Assembly (NCBI RefSeq): GCF_963378105.1
Contig: NZ_OY726398.1
Coordinates: 930,001-994,000, forward strand
Reading direction: 5' to 3'
Source of the DNA: Mycolicibacter sp. MU0102
Lineage (GTDB): Bacteria; Actinomycetota; Actinomycetes; Mycobacteriales; Mycobacteriaceae
Length of the DNA stretch: 64,000 nt
Each line of letters begins with the position of its first letter. The first letter of the stretch is position 1. This document shows, in pieces, positions 9,026 through 18,290 of the stretch. A program made the translations under genes and the position numbers. The notes under the pieces were generated by a model, which saw nothing but the letters and a program-made list of their open reading frames with translations, did no database searches and was not told where the DNA came from.

Positions 9026-9894
9026 CCAGCCTTGGCGATGACGTGCTCGGCGAACCGCTCCAGGTTGCGGATCTTGGTGTCCAGCGGCTCGGTGTCGGGC
9101 CCGACGATGTAGGGCACCCGGAAGCCGACGATGACGTCGGTAACGCCCTTGTCCTCCAGGCGCTTGATGCCGTCGAGGGTGAATCCGTCGACCGAGATCA
9201 CGTGGATCTCGAACGGGTCATCGGCGCGGCCCTCTTCCTCGCGCAGCTGCTTGAGGCGCGTGATGAGTCCGTCCAGCTCGGCCGGGTCGCCGCCGCCGTG
9301 CATCCAGCCGTCGTGGCGTGCTGCGCGGCGCAGCGCGGCTTCGGCGTGGCCACCGATCAGGATCGGGATCGGCTGCGTGGGGGCCGGCGTCATTTTGGTC
9401 TTGGGGATGTCGTAGAACTCGCCGTGGAACTCGAAGTAGTCGCCGGTGGTGAGGCCCTGGATGATCTCGATGCACTCATCCATCCGCTTGCCGCGCCGGG
9501 CGAACGGCACCCCCATCAGTTCGTAGTCCTCCGGCCAGGGGCTGGTGCCCACGCCCAGCGCCAGCCGGTTGTTGATCATCGCGGCCAGCGAGCCGGCCTG
9601 CTTGGCGACCAAGGCCGGCGGGCGGATCGGCAGCTTGACCACGAACGGGGTGAACCGCAGCGTGCTGGTCACCGCGCCCAATGCTGCGATCAAGACGAAG
9701 GTCTCGATGAACGCCTTGCCGTCGAGGAATTCCCGGTTGCCGTCGGGGGTGTAGGGGTATTTCGAGTCAGACTCGAACGGGTAGGCGACGCTGTCGGGGA
9801 TCGTCATGCTGTGGTACCCGGCGGCCTCGGCGGCTTTGGCGAGCGGAATGTAATAGCTCGGGTCGGTCATCGCTTCGGCGTAGGTGAACCGCAC
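9022..9894 (-). CDS. LLM-class F420-dependent oxidoreductase (Rv0940c-like)
   Basis: A 290-residue luciferase-like monooxygenase-family protein, the fold used by mycobacteria for deazaflavin F420-linked oxidoreductases. Visible family features are the opening VRFTYAEAMTDPSYYIPLAK, the core LALGVGTSPWPEDYELMGVP and the late PIPILIGGHAEAALRRAARH, which is the usual phosphate-binding part of the barrel. The GTG at 9894 was chosen because GAGGAG lies 5 nt upstream and the length then matches the ~288-residue M. tuberculosis protein; upstream in-frame codons look non-coding. It follows the DUF4873 gene by 83 bp on the same strand and may be the third gene of an oxidative operon. The substrate is unknown. 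Confidence 0.85.
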   Translation of the reverse strand: MRFTYAEAMTDPSYYIPLAKAAEAAGYHSMTIPDSVAYPFESDSKYPYTPDGNREFLDGKAFIETFVLIAALGAVTSTLRFTPFVVKLPIRPPALVAKQAGSLAAMINNRLALGVGTSPWPEDYELMGVPFARRGKRMDECIEIIQGLTTGDYFEFHGEFYDIPKTKMTPAPTQPIPILIGGHAEAALRRAARHDGWMHGGGDPAELDGLITRLKQLREEEGRADDPFEIHVISVDGFTLDGIKRLEDKGVTDVIVGFRVPYIVGPDTEPLDTKIRNLERFAEHVIAKAG

Positions 9895-9977
9895 GTCGTC
9901 TCCTCGGTCTTTGGGTGATGGGGCGCTGTTCTCTGCATAGCAGATTGGCCCGGCCCGACCTGAGCGGGGGAGTGCGA

Positions 9978-10694
9978 TCAGATGCGCGGCGGCATCGCGA
10001 TCTCGACGTTTTCCAGGGGAAACGGCGGATATCCGGCGGCGCCGATCACGGTCAACGTGCCCCACGGCGTTCGCTCGGCGACGCGCCCTTCGGCGGTGTG
10101 TTCACCAATCCGGATGCTGACCTTCGATCCGGTGACGCTTGCGCCGGGAAGGTCGTTGAAAAACATTCCTTGCCAATGGTATTGGCCATCAATCGGATCG
10201 AAGTGGCCGGTGAGCTGGACTCGCGTCGGGTAGTTCTCGCCGTTGTGGGTGAGAACCGCTGGGCCGTCGTAGGTTTCGTCGTCAACGCCTAGCGATCCGG
10301 TGAGGTAGAACCGTGAGATCCCCCGGGTCGGCAGCACCGGGTGCACCCGCAGGCGTGGTGAGCGTGACTCGATGCGGCTGGCTCCGCTGCGCCGTAGGGC
10401 ATCGATGAGCCGGGCCACGTACCGGGCCTGCCGGTGGGTGTGCGGACCGGGGATGTGGAATCGGTTGGGGATGCCATGCCTGGCGACGGCGTCGTCGTTT
10501 GAGGCGGCGGTGCCGATCAAGGTGTGGGCGGTCAGCTCTTCGCCGTCGGCGCTGGTCACCGCCCAGGTGTCGGTGGCGCTGTCGAATCGTGTCGTCACGT
10601 TCGTCCCGTCGATAACGCGGACGCCGTCGATCAACCCGTGCAGGGGCGCCGGGTCGCCCAGCACCAGCACGTCGAGGACGCCGTTGCGGCTCAC
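9978..10694 (-). CDS. DUF4873-type protein, partner of the diiron oxygenase
   Basis: A 238-residue protein. The GTG start at 10694 overlaps the stop of the upstream diiron-oxygenase gene as GTGA, which implies translational coupling. The C-terminal ~100 residues (YDGPAVLTHNGENYPTRVQL through PPFPLENVEIAMPPR) look like a small beta-rich DUF4873 domain, which often accompanies mycobacterial monooxygenases. The N-terminal half contains LDVLVLGD and DGTNVTTRFDSATDTWAV, reminiscent of the substrate part of a flavoprotein monooxygenase but lacking a complete GxGxxG site. The function is unknown; coupling suggests an accessory role for the AurF-like enzyme. Confidence 0.7.
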   Translation of the reverse strand: MSRNGVLDVLVLGDPAPLHGLIDGVRVIDGTNVTTRFDSATDTWAVTSADGEELTAHTLIGTAASNDDAVARHGIPNRFHIPGPHTHRQARYVARLIDALRRSGASRIESRSPRLRVHPVLPTRGISRFYLTGSLGVDDETYDGPAVLTHNGENYPTRVQLTGHFDPIDGQYHWQGMFFNDLPGASVTGSKVSIRIGEHTAEGRVAERTPWGTLTVIGAAGYPPFPLENVEIAMPPRI

Positions 10695-11593
10695 AGGAAT
10701 CCGGCCCGCCGCCACATCCGCCGGGCCAGTCCGCCCATCAGCCCGACTTCGGTGAAGAACGCGGCCAGCGGCGCGAACGACGAGCGGGACGCCGCGTGGA
10801 AGTGCGGGTTGGCCCGCGCCACCCGGCGAGCTTCGCGACCGTCCAGCCCGACTCGGTTGTAGATGACCGGCAGAGTGAACAGGTGGCGGTAGAACGGTCC
10901 GCCGACGCCCTGCAGGTTGGCCAGCAGCATCCGGCGGTAGCGGGGCATCGCCGGCACGCTGCGCCGCAGGCCGTCGCGGGCGTACTGAATGTGGCGGGCT
11001 TCCTCGGTGACATGGATGCGCATTACGCGCCGCACGATCGGCTGCAGGTCTGGGTCGTCGAGGATCTGGCGCTGCAGCGAGTCAAAGATCTCCTCGCCGA
11101 CCAGTGCCGCTCCCCACAGGATGCTGCCGCGGAACAGGAACGGAAGCGCGTTGATAACGATGCGCTGGTGCAGTCGCGGGCGCACCGGTACGCCGCCGAT
11201 CCGATCGATGGTCTTGCCGAACATCAGCATGTGGCGGGTCTCGTCGCCCAGTTCGGTCAGCGAGTAGTGAGTGGTGCGCGCGGTGGGGTTCTTGTGCATC
11301 ATGTCGCGCAGCAGTGCCTGGTTGAGGATGTTCTCGAACCAGATGCCCGCCGACAGGACGTTGACCAGTTCCTGGCGCGACATCTCGATCTGCTGTTCGC
11401 GGGTCATGGACTCCCACAGGCCGGTGCCGTAGAGGGTGCACATCCGCGGCGGCAGGAAGAACTTGTCCTCCTCCAGCGGGGCGTTCCAGTCGATGTCGAC
11501 GACCGGTGCGTAGGACTTTTTCACCGAGCCCTTCAGCAGGCGCTCGGCAAATTCCTCCCGGGTCGGTTCGCTCGGCCGCACCGCACTGGTCAT
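10691..11593 (-). CDS. AurF-like diiron oxygenase
   Basis: A 300-residue protein of the AurF (p-aminobenzoate N-oxygenase) diiron family. Two carboxylate/histidine iron motifs are evident: ELGDETRHMLMF and HVTEEARHIQYARD, with further helical glutamates in GIWFENILNQ and VGEEIFDSLQ. The ATG at 11593 is preceded by AAGGGA with an 8-nt spacer; the reading frame continues upstream but that part looks non-coding. It is the first gene of a likely operon with the DUF4873 gene and perhaps the F420-type oxidoreductase. It is divergent from a LAL regulator, and the intergenic region holds a perfect CRP-type palindrome. The substrate cannot be deduced. Confidence 0.85.
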   Translation of the reverse strand: MTSAVRPSEPTREEFAERLLKGSVKKSYAPVVDIDWNAPLEEDKFFLPPRMCTLYGTGLWESMTREQQIEMSRQELVNVLSAGIWFENILNQALLRDMMHKNPTARTTHYSLTELGDETRHMLMFGKTIDRIGGVPVRPRLHQRIVINALPFLFRGSILWGAALVGEEIFDSLQRQILDDPDLQPIVRRVMRIHVTEEARHIQYARDGLRRSVPAMPRYRRMLLANLQGVGGPFYRHLFTLPVIYNRVGLDGREARRVARANPHFHAASRSSFAPLAAFFTEVGLMGGLARRMWRRAGFL

Positions 11594-11685
11594 GACGGAA
11601 ATCCCTTCTCGCTCGGACTTGTAAAAACTAGGAGCCACACCAAGAGATGTCAATACCGACGGTACCGGATACCGCCGGTTCTTTT

Positions 11686-11701
11686 TGTGACGCCCGTCAC
11701 A
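11686..11701. promoter_or_regulatory. Perfect CRP-type binding palindrome
   Basis: TGTGACGCCCGTCACA matches the CRP/FNR-family consensus TGTGA-N6-TCACA exactly, with 7-bp perfect arms. It lies 92 bp upstream of the diiron oxygenase ATG and 105 bp upstream of the divergent LAL regulator start. Binding by the cAMP receptor protein (Rv3676 type) is inferred from the motif. Confidence 0.6.
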
Positions 11702-11806
11702 GTAGATGGCCGGGCTGAAGCCTCCGCTGAAATATCGCCGTCTAGGTCGGAATCCGGCAGGTCGCAACCATTACCGAGCGGGGCGTCGGCTGCCACAATT
11801 GTGGCC

Positions 11807-14578
11807 ATGCGCCCGGGTCTGGCGGACCGAAAAGCCGAGACGTCAGCGGTGTGCGCTTTCCTGGACGCGGTCCTGACCGAGCCCGCGACGCTGCTGCTCG
11901 AAGGCGAAGCGGGCATCGGTAAGTCCACGCTGCTGTGGGAGGCGGCCGCCGCCGCGGCCGACCGGGGCTACCAGGTGCTCTCGGCGGCGGGCGCTCCGAC
12001 CGAGGTCCGCTACGCCTACGCCGCGGTGGCTGACCTGCTCGGCGGTGTCGACGCCGAGGTGCTGGCACAGTTGCCCGACGAACAGCGTGCGGCAGTCGAT
12101 CGGATCCTGCTCGGCGGTGGTGACGGGCCGGCGAGCGATGAGCGGATGGTCGCCACCGCCTTCCTGGCGGTACTTCGCCGATTGAGTTCGGTTGCACCGG
12201 TGCTGCTGTGTATCGACGACGTTCAGTGGCTCGACATGTCGAGCCAGATGGCGATCGGGTTCGCCGAACGACGGCTCACCGGACGGATCGGTCTGTTGCT
12301 CGCCGTGCGGACCGGGGCCATGGGTGCTGCCGACATGAGTTGGCTGAATCCGGTACGGCCCGAAGCAGTGGCGCGTCTGCGGATCGCTCCGCTGACCCTC
12401 GGTGGCGTGCATGCGCTGATATCCGCCCGGCTGGGGCACACCATGCCCCGCCCGTCGATCACCCGAATTCATGAAATCTCGGGCGGTAACCCATTTTTCG
12501 CTCTCGAACTGGCGCGGTTCATCGCCGAGGATCCCACCCGTGCCGCGGTTGAACTCCCCGATGCTCTCGCCGCGCTGGTGGGTCATCACATCGGGCGTTC
12601 CGACGACAACGACGTCGCCGCTGTGCTGTTGGCCGCGGCCTGTGCCGCGTCGCCCACTGTCGAACGGGTAAGCCTGGCTACCGGAATCGGCTCCGATCGC
12701 GTCGTCGAGCTGGTCGAATCCGAGCACGCCAGCGGGGTGGTCGAGATCGACGGCAGCCGGATCCGGTTTCACCATCCGCTGTTCGCCACCGGTGTCTACA
12801 GCGCCGCCGGACCGGCGGCGCGCCGAGCAATGCACCGTCGCCTCGCCGAGACAGTCGAAGAAGCTGAGTTGACCGCGCGTCACCTGGCTTTGGCGGCCAC
12901 CAGCGCCGACCCGCAGGTGTTGCAGGCGCTCGACGAGGCCGCCGCGGTCACCCGGGCCCGCGGAGCCCCCGCGGTAGCGGCGGAGTTGATCGAACTCGCG
13001 ATCAATCTGGGCGGTGATACCCCGCTGCGGCGGATGGGTGCTGCTGAACAGCACTTTCGCGCCGGAGCTATCGCGCCGACGCGTGCCCACCTGCAAGCGA
13101 TCTTGGACGGGTCGTCGTCGCCGCCGGAGTTGCGCTGTCTGTCGATGATCGCCCTGGCCGCAGTCACCGGCTACGACGGGAGTTTGGTGACCGCGGCCGA
13201 GCTGTTGGCGCAGGCCATCGACCAGTCCGCAGACAATCCGGTGCTACAGCTTCAGGCTCGACTGCTACTGGTGCCGCTCGCGAGGGTGATCGGGAACGGC
13301 CAGGAATCGGTCGACCTCGCTCGCGTAGCCGTGGCGCAAGCCGATCAGCTCGGTATCCCCGGATTGCGCAGCCAGGCGTTGACGATTCAGGCCCTGGTTC
13401 GCCTCTGGCACGGCCTTGGTCTCGATCCGCCCACATTGCAGCTGGCGCTGGAACTGGAGGATCCGAACGGCGGTCCGGCCGCGACTTACCGAGCCGGCAC
13501 CGTTGCGCCGGTGATTCGTTCCTGGACTGGGGAACTGAATGATGCACCGAACCAGATTCGTACCATCCGGCACCGGCTTCTCGAAAGTGGGACCGAGACC
13601 GACATCCTCTGGATGGCCGACTACGCCACGATGGTCGAGCTCTGGCTGGGCCACTATGCGGTAGCGGGGGCGATAGCCGACGAGGCTGTGCAACGCGCCG
13701 AGCAGATGGGCGCCGCCATGGTGTTGGTGTGCGCGTGGGCACGCCGGGCCGCGGTGGCTTCTTACACCGGTGCCCTCGACGTGGCCCGCCGCGCCGCGGG
13801 TGCGGTCATCGACACCTGCCTCGCCAGTGGAGACCTGATGCACCGGCAATCGGCAACAGCCACCCTGGGCTTCCTCGACGTGTCATTGGGCGACCACGCC
13901 TCCGCGATCACGACGCTGGCGCCATTGGTGACTGCGTTCGATCCGGACCACGACACCGAAATGGTGGTCGGCGCCTACCTGCCCGACGCCGTAGAGGCGC
14001 TCACCGCACTGGGACGCCTCGACGAGGCCGAACCGCTGATCGTTGCGCTGGAGACCAACGGCGCGCGGCTAGATCGGCCGTGGATGCTGGCGATGGGCGC
14101 CCGCGGCCGCAGCCACTGGCTGGCGGCACGCGGTGAACTCGACGCCGCCGAGCGGACGGCCATCGAGGCGCTGCTTCACCACGGGCGGCTGCCGATGCCG
14201 TTCGAGACGGCGCGCACCCAGTTGTTGCTGGGCCAGGTTCAGCGGCGTCGCCGCCGCAAACAGGACGCTCAGGCGAGCTTGGGCACGGCGCTGGCCACCT
14301 TCGAACGGCTGGGGGCTCCGCTGTGGGCCCACCGTGCCCGCGCCGAGCTGGACCGCATGACAGCGGCGGCCTCGGGTGCCGGGCTGACCACCGCGGAGCG
14401 GCGGGTCGCCGACCGTGCGGCCGCGGGACTGTCCAACAAGCAGATCGCCGCGGAACTGTTCATCGCGGAGAAGACCGTCGAGATGACGCTGAGCACGGTG
14501 TACCGCAAGTTGGGCATCCGCTCCCGCGCCGGGTTGTTCGCCGCGCTCAATTCAGGAGATGTCCAGGGAAAACCCTGA
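11807..14578 (+). CDS. LuxR-family large ATP-binding (LAL) transcriptional regulator, copy 1
   Basis: A 923-residue STAND/LAL regulator. An N-terminal AAA-type NTPase has Walker A GEAGIGKST with Lys39 and Walker B LLCIDDVQWLD. A long TPR-like Ala/Leu-rich sensor region fills the middle. The C-terminal LuxR/GerE helix-turn-helix reads LSNKQIAAELFIAEKTVEMT and then VYRKLGIRSRAGL. Such proteins bind ATP and an inducer before activating transcription. The start is ATG 11807, or the in-frame GTG 11801. It is paralogous to the gene at 15398-18193 and divergent from the diiron oxygenase operon, its most likely target. Confidence 0.9.
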   Translation: MRPGLADRKAETSAVCAFLDAVLTEPATLLLEGEAGIGKSTLLWEAAAAAADRGYQVLSAAGAPTEVRYAYAAVADLLGGVDAEVLAQLPDEQRAAVDRILLGGGDGPASDERMVATAFLAVLRRLSSVAPVLLCIDDVQWLDMSSQMAIGFAERRLTGRIGLLLAVRTGAMGAADMSWLNPVRPEAVARLRIAPLTLGGVHALISARLGHTMPRPSITRIHEISGGNPFFALELARFIAEDPTRAAVELPDALAALVGHHIGRSDDNDVAAVLLAAACAASPTVERVSLATGIGSDRVVELVESEHASGVVEIDGSRIRFHHPLFATGVYSAAGPAARRAMHRRLAETVEEAELTARHLALAATSADPQVLQALDEAAAVTRARGAPAVAAELIELAINLGGDTPLRRMGAAEQHFRAGAIAPTRAHLQAILDGSSSPPELRCLSMIALAAVTGYDGSLVTAAELLAQAIDQSADNPVLQLQARLLLVPLARVIGNGQESVDLARVAVAQADQLGIPGLRSQALTIQALVRLWHGLGLDPPTLQLALELEDPNGGPAATYRAGTVAPVIRSWTGELNDAPNQIRTIRHRLLESGTETDILWMADYATMVELWLGHYAVAGAIADEAVQRAEQMGAAMVLVCAWARRAAVASYTGALDVARRAAGAVIDTCLASGDLMHRQSATATLGFLDVSLGDHASAITTLAPLVTAFDPDHDTEMVVGAYLPDAVEALTALGRLDEAEPLIVALETNGARLDRPWMLAMGARGRSHWLAARGELDAAERTAIEALLHHGRLPMPFETARTQLLLGQVQRRRRRKQDAQASLGTALATFERLGAPLWAHRARAELDRMTAAASGAGLTTAERRVADRAAAGLSNKQIAAELFIAEKTVEMTLSTVYRKLGIRSRAGLFAALNSGDVQGKP

Positions 14579-14613
14579 TTCCCTACGGGGTGGGGTTGGC
14601 TAGCGTCGAGCGA

Positions 14614-14904
14614 ATGGACGACAGCGACGTGGCGCGTCAGTGTTTCTTGGTGGAGTGGTATCAACCGGACCTGGCCGAATCAACCGTCGACGCTGTTATC
14701 GACCGGCTGGCATCGGCCGCGGCTGCCGTACACGGGAGGCTGGTGGTCGCCTTGACCTCGCCCAGCGACGAGACCTTGTTCGGGGTGGTCGCCGCCGATT
14801 CCCCTGACGCGGTGGTGACGGCATGTCGTGAGGCCGGGTGGCATGTCGACCGGATCACGGCTGGGGTGCGGGCCCGCGCCGAGGCCGCCGGGAGCTGGCT
14901 TTAG
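14614..14904 (+). CDS. Small conserved-looking protein, function unknown
   Basis: A 96-residue protein starting at ATG 14614, 35 bp after the LAL stop. It opens MDDSDVARQCFLVEWYQPDL and contains alternating beta/alpha segments (LVVALTSPSDETLFGVVAAD, DAVVTACREAGWHVDRITAG). The pattern resembles small ferredoxin-like alpha/beta-barrel proteins such as DUF4242, but I cannot assign it firmly. No strong Shine-Dalgarno is visible; a TAGCGT box 7 nt before the ATG could allow leaderless initiation. Codon use fits a real gene. Confidence 0.6.
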   Translation: MDDSDVARQCFLVEWYQPDLAESTVDAVIDRLASAAAAVHGRLVVALTSPSDETLFGVVAADSPDAVVTACREAGWHVDRITAGVRARAEAAGSWL

Positions 14905-14990
14905 TCGGATCTGGGAATGTCCCGGGCTTTCGGCCCGACGCAATTGAGAAAGTCAGGTTTTCGTCGTTTGCCCCGTGGCAAGATCTGCGC

Positions 14991-15383
14991 ATGGGACCCT
15001 TCCTGCTCCGCGCCGCGCTGACCGGACTCGCCTTGTGGATCGTCACTCAGATCGTTCCGGGGATCGAGATCGTCGGCGGCGACACCACGCTGCAACGGGT
15101 GGGCATCATCTTCGTCATCGCCTTGATCTTCGGGCTGGTGAACGCCTTCATCAAACCGGTGGTACAGCTGCTGTCGATCCCGCTGTACATCGTCACCTTG
15201 GGGCTGTTCCACATAGTGGTCAATGCGCTGATGCTCTGGATCACCGCGTGGATCACCGACAAGACCGCCAAGCACTGGGGTCTCTACATCGCCGATTTCT
15301 GGTGGGACGCGATCTGGGCGGCGATCGTCTTGTCGTTGGTGGGCTGGGTGTTGTCGCTGGTCGCCGGACGCATCGCCAGGTAG
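14991..15383 (+). CDS. Phage holin family 4-like small membrane protein
   Basis: A 130-residue integral membrane protein with four predicted transmembrane helices: around 5-22, 37-58, 63-88 and 105-125. The motif FGLVNAFIKPVVQLLSIPLY is the signature of the Phage_holin_4_2 / YvlD family, widespread as chromosomal genes without a phage. Its role in mycobacteria is unknown; membrane-stress function has been proposed for relatives. No other phage gene lies nearby, so this is not a prophage remnant. It converges on the second LAL gene, with 14 bp between stops. Confidence 0.85.
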   Translation: MGPFLLRAALTGLALWIVTQIVPGIEIVGGDTTLQRVGIIFVIALIFGLVNAFIKPVVQLLSIPLYIVTLGLFHIVVNALMLWITAWITDKTAKHWGLYIADFWWDAIWAAIVLSLVGWVLSLVAGRIAR

Positions 15384-15397
15384 GTCAGTCGCGGCGA

Positions 15398-18193
15398 TCA
15401 GTCATCGTCGGCGGCTTGGGCGCCGGCCAATGCCGCGGACAATCCGGCTCGCGAGCGGATGCCCAGTTTGCGGTAGACCCGGCTCAGATTCATTTCGACG
15501 GTCTTGGCCGAGATGTAGAGCTGCGCCGCGATCTGTTTGTTGGACATGCCGCCCGCCGCCAGGACTGCCACCCGGTGCTCGGCGACGGTCAAAGTTGCGG
15601 TGGCACCGTGGGTCTGGTCGATGCGGCCCAGTTCGGCCTGTGCTCGCGCTGCCCACAGCGGCGCGCCGAGCTGTTGAAATATCTGCAGTGCGGCACGCAG
15701 GCTCGCCGTTGCACTCGACTGGCGTCGTCGGCGGCGCTGCACCGTGCCCAGCAGCAACTGGGTGCGGGCCTGCTCGAAGGGCATCGGCAGCCGCGCATGC
15801 TGTGTCATCGCCCGATCGAGGGCCGCGAGCGCGGCCGGCAACTCGCCGCGGGCAGCCAACACATGTGCTCGCCCGCGCGCCGCCACCGCGAGCGTCCACG
15901 GCCAATCATGGATGGTGCCGTGCTGCTCGAGCGTGTCGACCAGATACTGGGCGTCGTCGAGGTGACCCAGCGCGGTCAGCGTTTCGATGGCGTCGGGAAG
16001 ATATCCGCCGCCCTGAACATCGCAACTGGGGGCGGTGCGGAATCCGTCGAGGAGGGGCTGTAGCACCGTCAGCGCCGCCGGATAGTTCTCCAGTGAGACC
16101 TCGAGGAACCCCAGGATCAGGCTGGGCTCTTTGGCCAACAGTGGTGCCCCGATGCGATCGGCGGTATCGATCGAGGCCGCGACCGTTTGGCGTGCCTCGG
16201 TTTCGCGGCCGGTGTATGCCGCGACCGCGGCCTGGACCGTCCAGGCAGTGACTAACGCCAGCCGGCCATCCATCTGCTCGGCGCGCTCGACCGCCTCGCG
16301 TGCCGCAGCGTCTGCCTCCTGATAGCGGCCCGCCCACAGCGTGATCATGGAAATCCGAACGGCCGCCCAGAGAATGTCCACCTCGGTGCCGCCCTCGCGC
16401 AGCTGTTGCTGGAGCGCGCGCATCCGAGTGAGCGCGCTCTCGAGGTCACCGTGGTAGGCCGGCATCATTGCCGCGGCGCCGCTGGCCCGAAACCAGGTGG
16501 TGGCGCCGCCGTGCGCATCCTCCAGCTCCAGCGCGAGCTGCAGAGCTTCGCGATCTTCGCCGAGCCCTCGTGCGAATTTAGCGAAAACCATGATCGACAA
16601 CGCCTGGCTCCGCAGATTCGGTACGCCGAGCTGGTCGGCGAGGGCGACGGCCTCCTCCGCACGTGCGACAGCGTCGTCGAGACGGTCGAGCATGGCCAGC
16701 GGCAGAATCATCCGCAGCAGGCACAGCAGTCGCAGCGCGGCGTTGTCGCCGGCCGCATCGGCCGCTGCGGCCATCGCCTCCGCGGACCCCACCGTGTCGT
16801 CGTCGTATCCCAGCACCGCACCCAACCACATCAGCGCCATCGACCGCAGCACCCCCGGGGGCGCATCCTGCAAGCTCGTCTGCAGATGCCGGCGTGCGGC
16901 AGCCAGCGATCCCGCGCGGAACTGCAACTCCCCGGCGCGGACCCGGCGCTGCGGGGTGCCACCGCCCAATTTGATTGCCAGCTCGATCAATTCGGCGGCG
17001 ACTGCCGGTGCGCCTCGAGCGGACGTGGATTCGGCGGCCGCGTCGAGCGTCGACAAGGTGAGCTGATCGCCGCTGGTCGCGGACAGGGCCAAGTGGCGTG
17101 CCTTGATCTCGGGCTGATCGATGACGTCGGCGAGCCGGCGATGCATGGCCCGCCGCCGTGCGGGCGTGGCACCGGTGTAGACGCCGGTGGCGAACAGCGG
17201 ATGGGTGAAACGCACCCGATTCCCGTCGAGCCCGACGATGGCGCGGCTTGCCGCCGAGTCCAGCAACTCGACGACGCGGGCTGCGGTCAAGCCGGCCCCC
17301 TGGGCGACCAATTCGACGGTCGGCGCCGCGGTGGACGCCGCCGCCAGCAATACCGTGGACTCCTCGTCGTCGGCGTCGCCGATTCGGCTGCGCACCAACG
17401 CCGACAGACTGTCCGGCAGATCGACGATGTCATCGGATTCACCGGTTGCGGTCCGCGCCGCGAGTTCAAGTGCGAAGAACGGGTTACCGCCGGAGATGTC
17501 GTGGATGCGGGTGATCGCCGGGCGTGGCAGCGTATGCCCCAGCCGCGTGGCGATCAGGGCATGCAAGCCGCCCAGGGGCATCGGTCGGATGCGCAGCCGG
17601 GTGAGGGCCTCCGGCCGGCGGAACTGCAGCCGCGATTGCATCTCGAGCGAGTCCGGCTCCCCGATGCGGAGGGTGGCCAACATTCCGGCTCGTCCGCTGA
17701 GGCGGCGGGCGGCATAGCTGATCACCGCCTTGCTGGAGCGATCCAGCCATTGCGCATCGTCGATCGCCAACAACACCGGCGCCTGGGCGCTGAGGTGCTC
17801 GATCACCGACAAGAAGGCCGTCGCGACCACACGTTCGTCGGTGACCGGGCCGTCGGTGACGTCACCGAGCTGCGCGCGCCCCAGGGCCAGTCGGTGCATG
17901 TCGGGCAACTGGGCCAGCGTCGCGTCACCGACTCCGCTTAACAGGTCAGCCACCGCCGAGTAGGCGTAGCTGACCTCGGCCGGCGACCCGCGAGCCGACA
18001 TCACCTGGAAGCCGCGGGTCAGAGCTTGGTCGGTGGCGTCAAGCAACAACGTGGTCTTGCCGATGCCCGGCTCGCCCTCCAGCAACAACCCCGCTGGGCC
18101 GTCCCCAATGCGCGCAAGGAAATCCGATAACGCGCGGACTTCGGATTCCCTCCCCGCCAACCCTGCCGACACGATCAATATGGTCGCAACCAA
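15398..18193 (-). CDS. LuxR-family large ATP-binding (LAL) transcriptional regulator, copy 2
   Basis: A protein of about 931 residues, with the same architecture as the gene at 11807: NTPase with Walker A GEPGIGKTT (Lys46) and Walker B LLAIDDAQWLD, a TPR-like middle region, and a C-terminal LuxR HTH (MSNKQIAAQLYISAKTVEMN, then VYRKLGIRSRAGL). The exact start is uncertain: the longest frame begins with TTG 18193, and an in-frame GTG at 18172 immediately precedes SAGLAGRESE, where homology to the paralogue begins. It is divergent from the third PGRS/GH5 gene across ~97 bp, which makes that gene a candidate target. Confidence 0.88.
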   Translation of the reverse strand: MVATILIVSAGLAGRESEVRALSDFLARIGDGPAGLLLEGEPGIGKTTLLLDATDQALTRGFQVMSARGSPAEVSYAYSAVADLLSGVGDATLAQLPDMHRLALGRAQLGDVTDGPVTDERVVATAFLSVIEHLSAQAPVLLAIDDAQWLDRSSKAVISYAARRLSGRAGMLATLRIGEPDSLEMQSRLQFRRPEALTRLRIRPMPLGGLHALIATRLGHTLPRPAITRIHDISGGNPFFALELAARTATGESDDIVDLPDSLSALVRSRIGDADDEESTVLLAAASTAAPTVELVAQGAGLTAARVVELLDSAASRAIVGLDGNRVRFTHPLFATGVYTGATPARRRAMHRRLADVIDQPEIKARHLALSATSGDQLTLSTLDAAAESTSARGAPAVAAELIELAIKLGGGTPQRRVRAGELQFRAGSLAAARRHLQTSLQDAPPGVLRSMALMWLGAVLGYDDDTVGSAEAMAAAADAAGDNAALRLLCLLRMILPLAMLDRLDDAVARAEEAVALADQLGVPNLRSQALSIMVFAKFARGLGEDREALQLALELEDAHGGATTWFRASGAAAMMPAYHGDLESALTRMRALQQQLREGGTEVDILWAAVRISMITLWAGRYQEADAAAREAVERAEQMDGRLALVTAWTVQAAVAAYTGRETEARQTVAASIDTADRIGAPLLAKEPSLILGFLEVSLENYPAALTVLQPLLDGFRTAPSCDVQGGGYLPDAIETLTALGHLDDAQYLVDTLEQHGTIHDWPWTLAVAARGRAHVLAARGELPAALAALDRAMTQHARLPMPFEQARTQLLLGTVQRRRRRQSSATASLRAALQIFQQLGAPLWAARAQAELGRIDQTHGATATLTVAEHRVAVLAAGGMSNKQIAAQLYISAKTVEMNLSRVYRKLGIRSRAGLSAALAGAQAADDD

Positions 18194-18212
18194 CGGCGGC
18201 GCGCGGAACCGG

Positions 18213-18240
18213 TTGACAGGGAATGCAACCGGCGTAACGT
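18213..18240 (+). promoter_or_regulatory. Putative promoter of GH5 copy C
   Basis: TTGACA (18213-18218) and TAACGT (18235-18240) are separated by 16 bp, a good housekeeping-type promoter for the gene starting at 18291. It lies in the short divergent region shared with the LAL regulator. A second AT-rich box, TACTAT, follows at about 18260. Confidence 0.5.
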
Positions 18241-18290
18241 TCCCCTTAGCTGAATCTCATACTATTTTCAGTGGGTGGGGGCCGTCCGAG

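Noticed and set aside
14991..15383. Prophage remnant suggested by the holin-like gene
   Set aside because: Chromosomal holin family 4-like genes are common without phage, and no other phage gene lies nearby.
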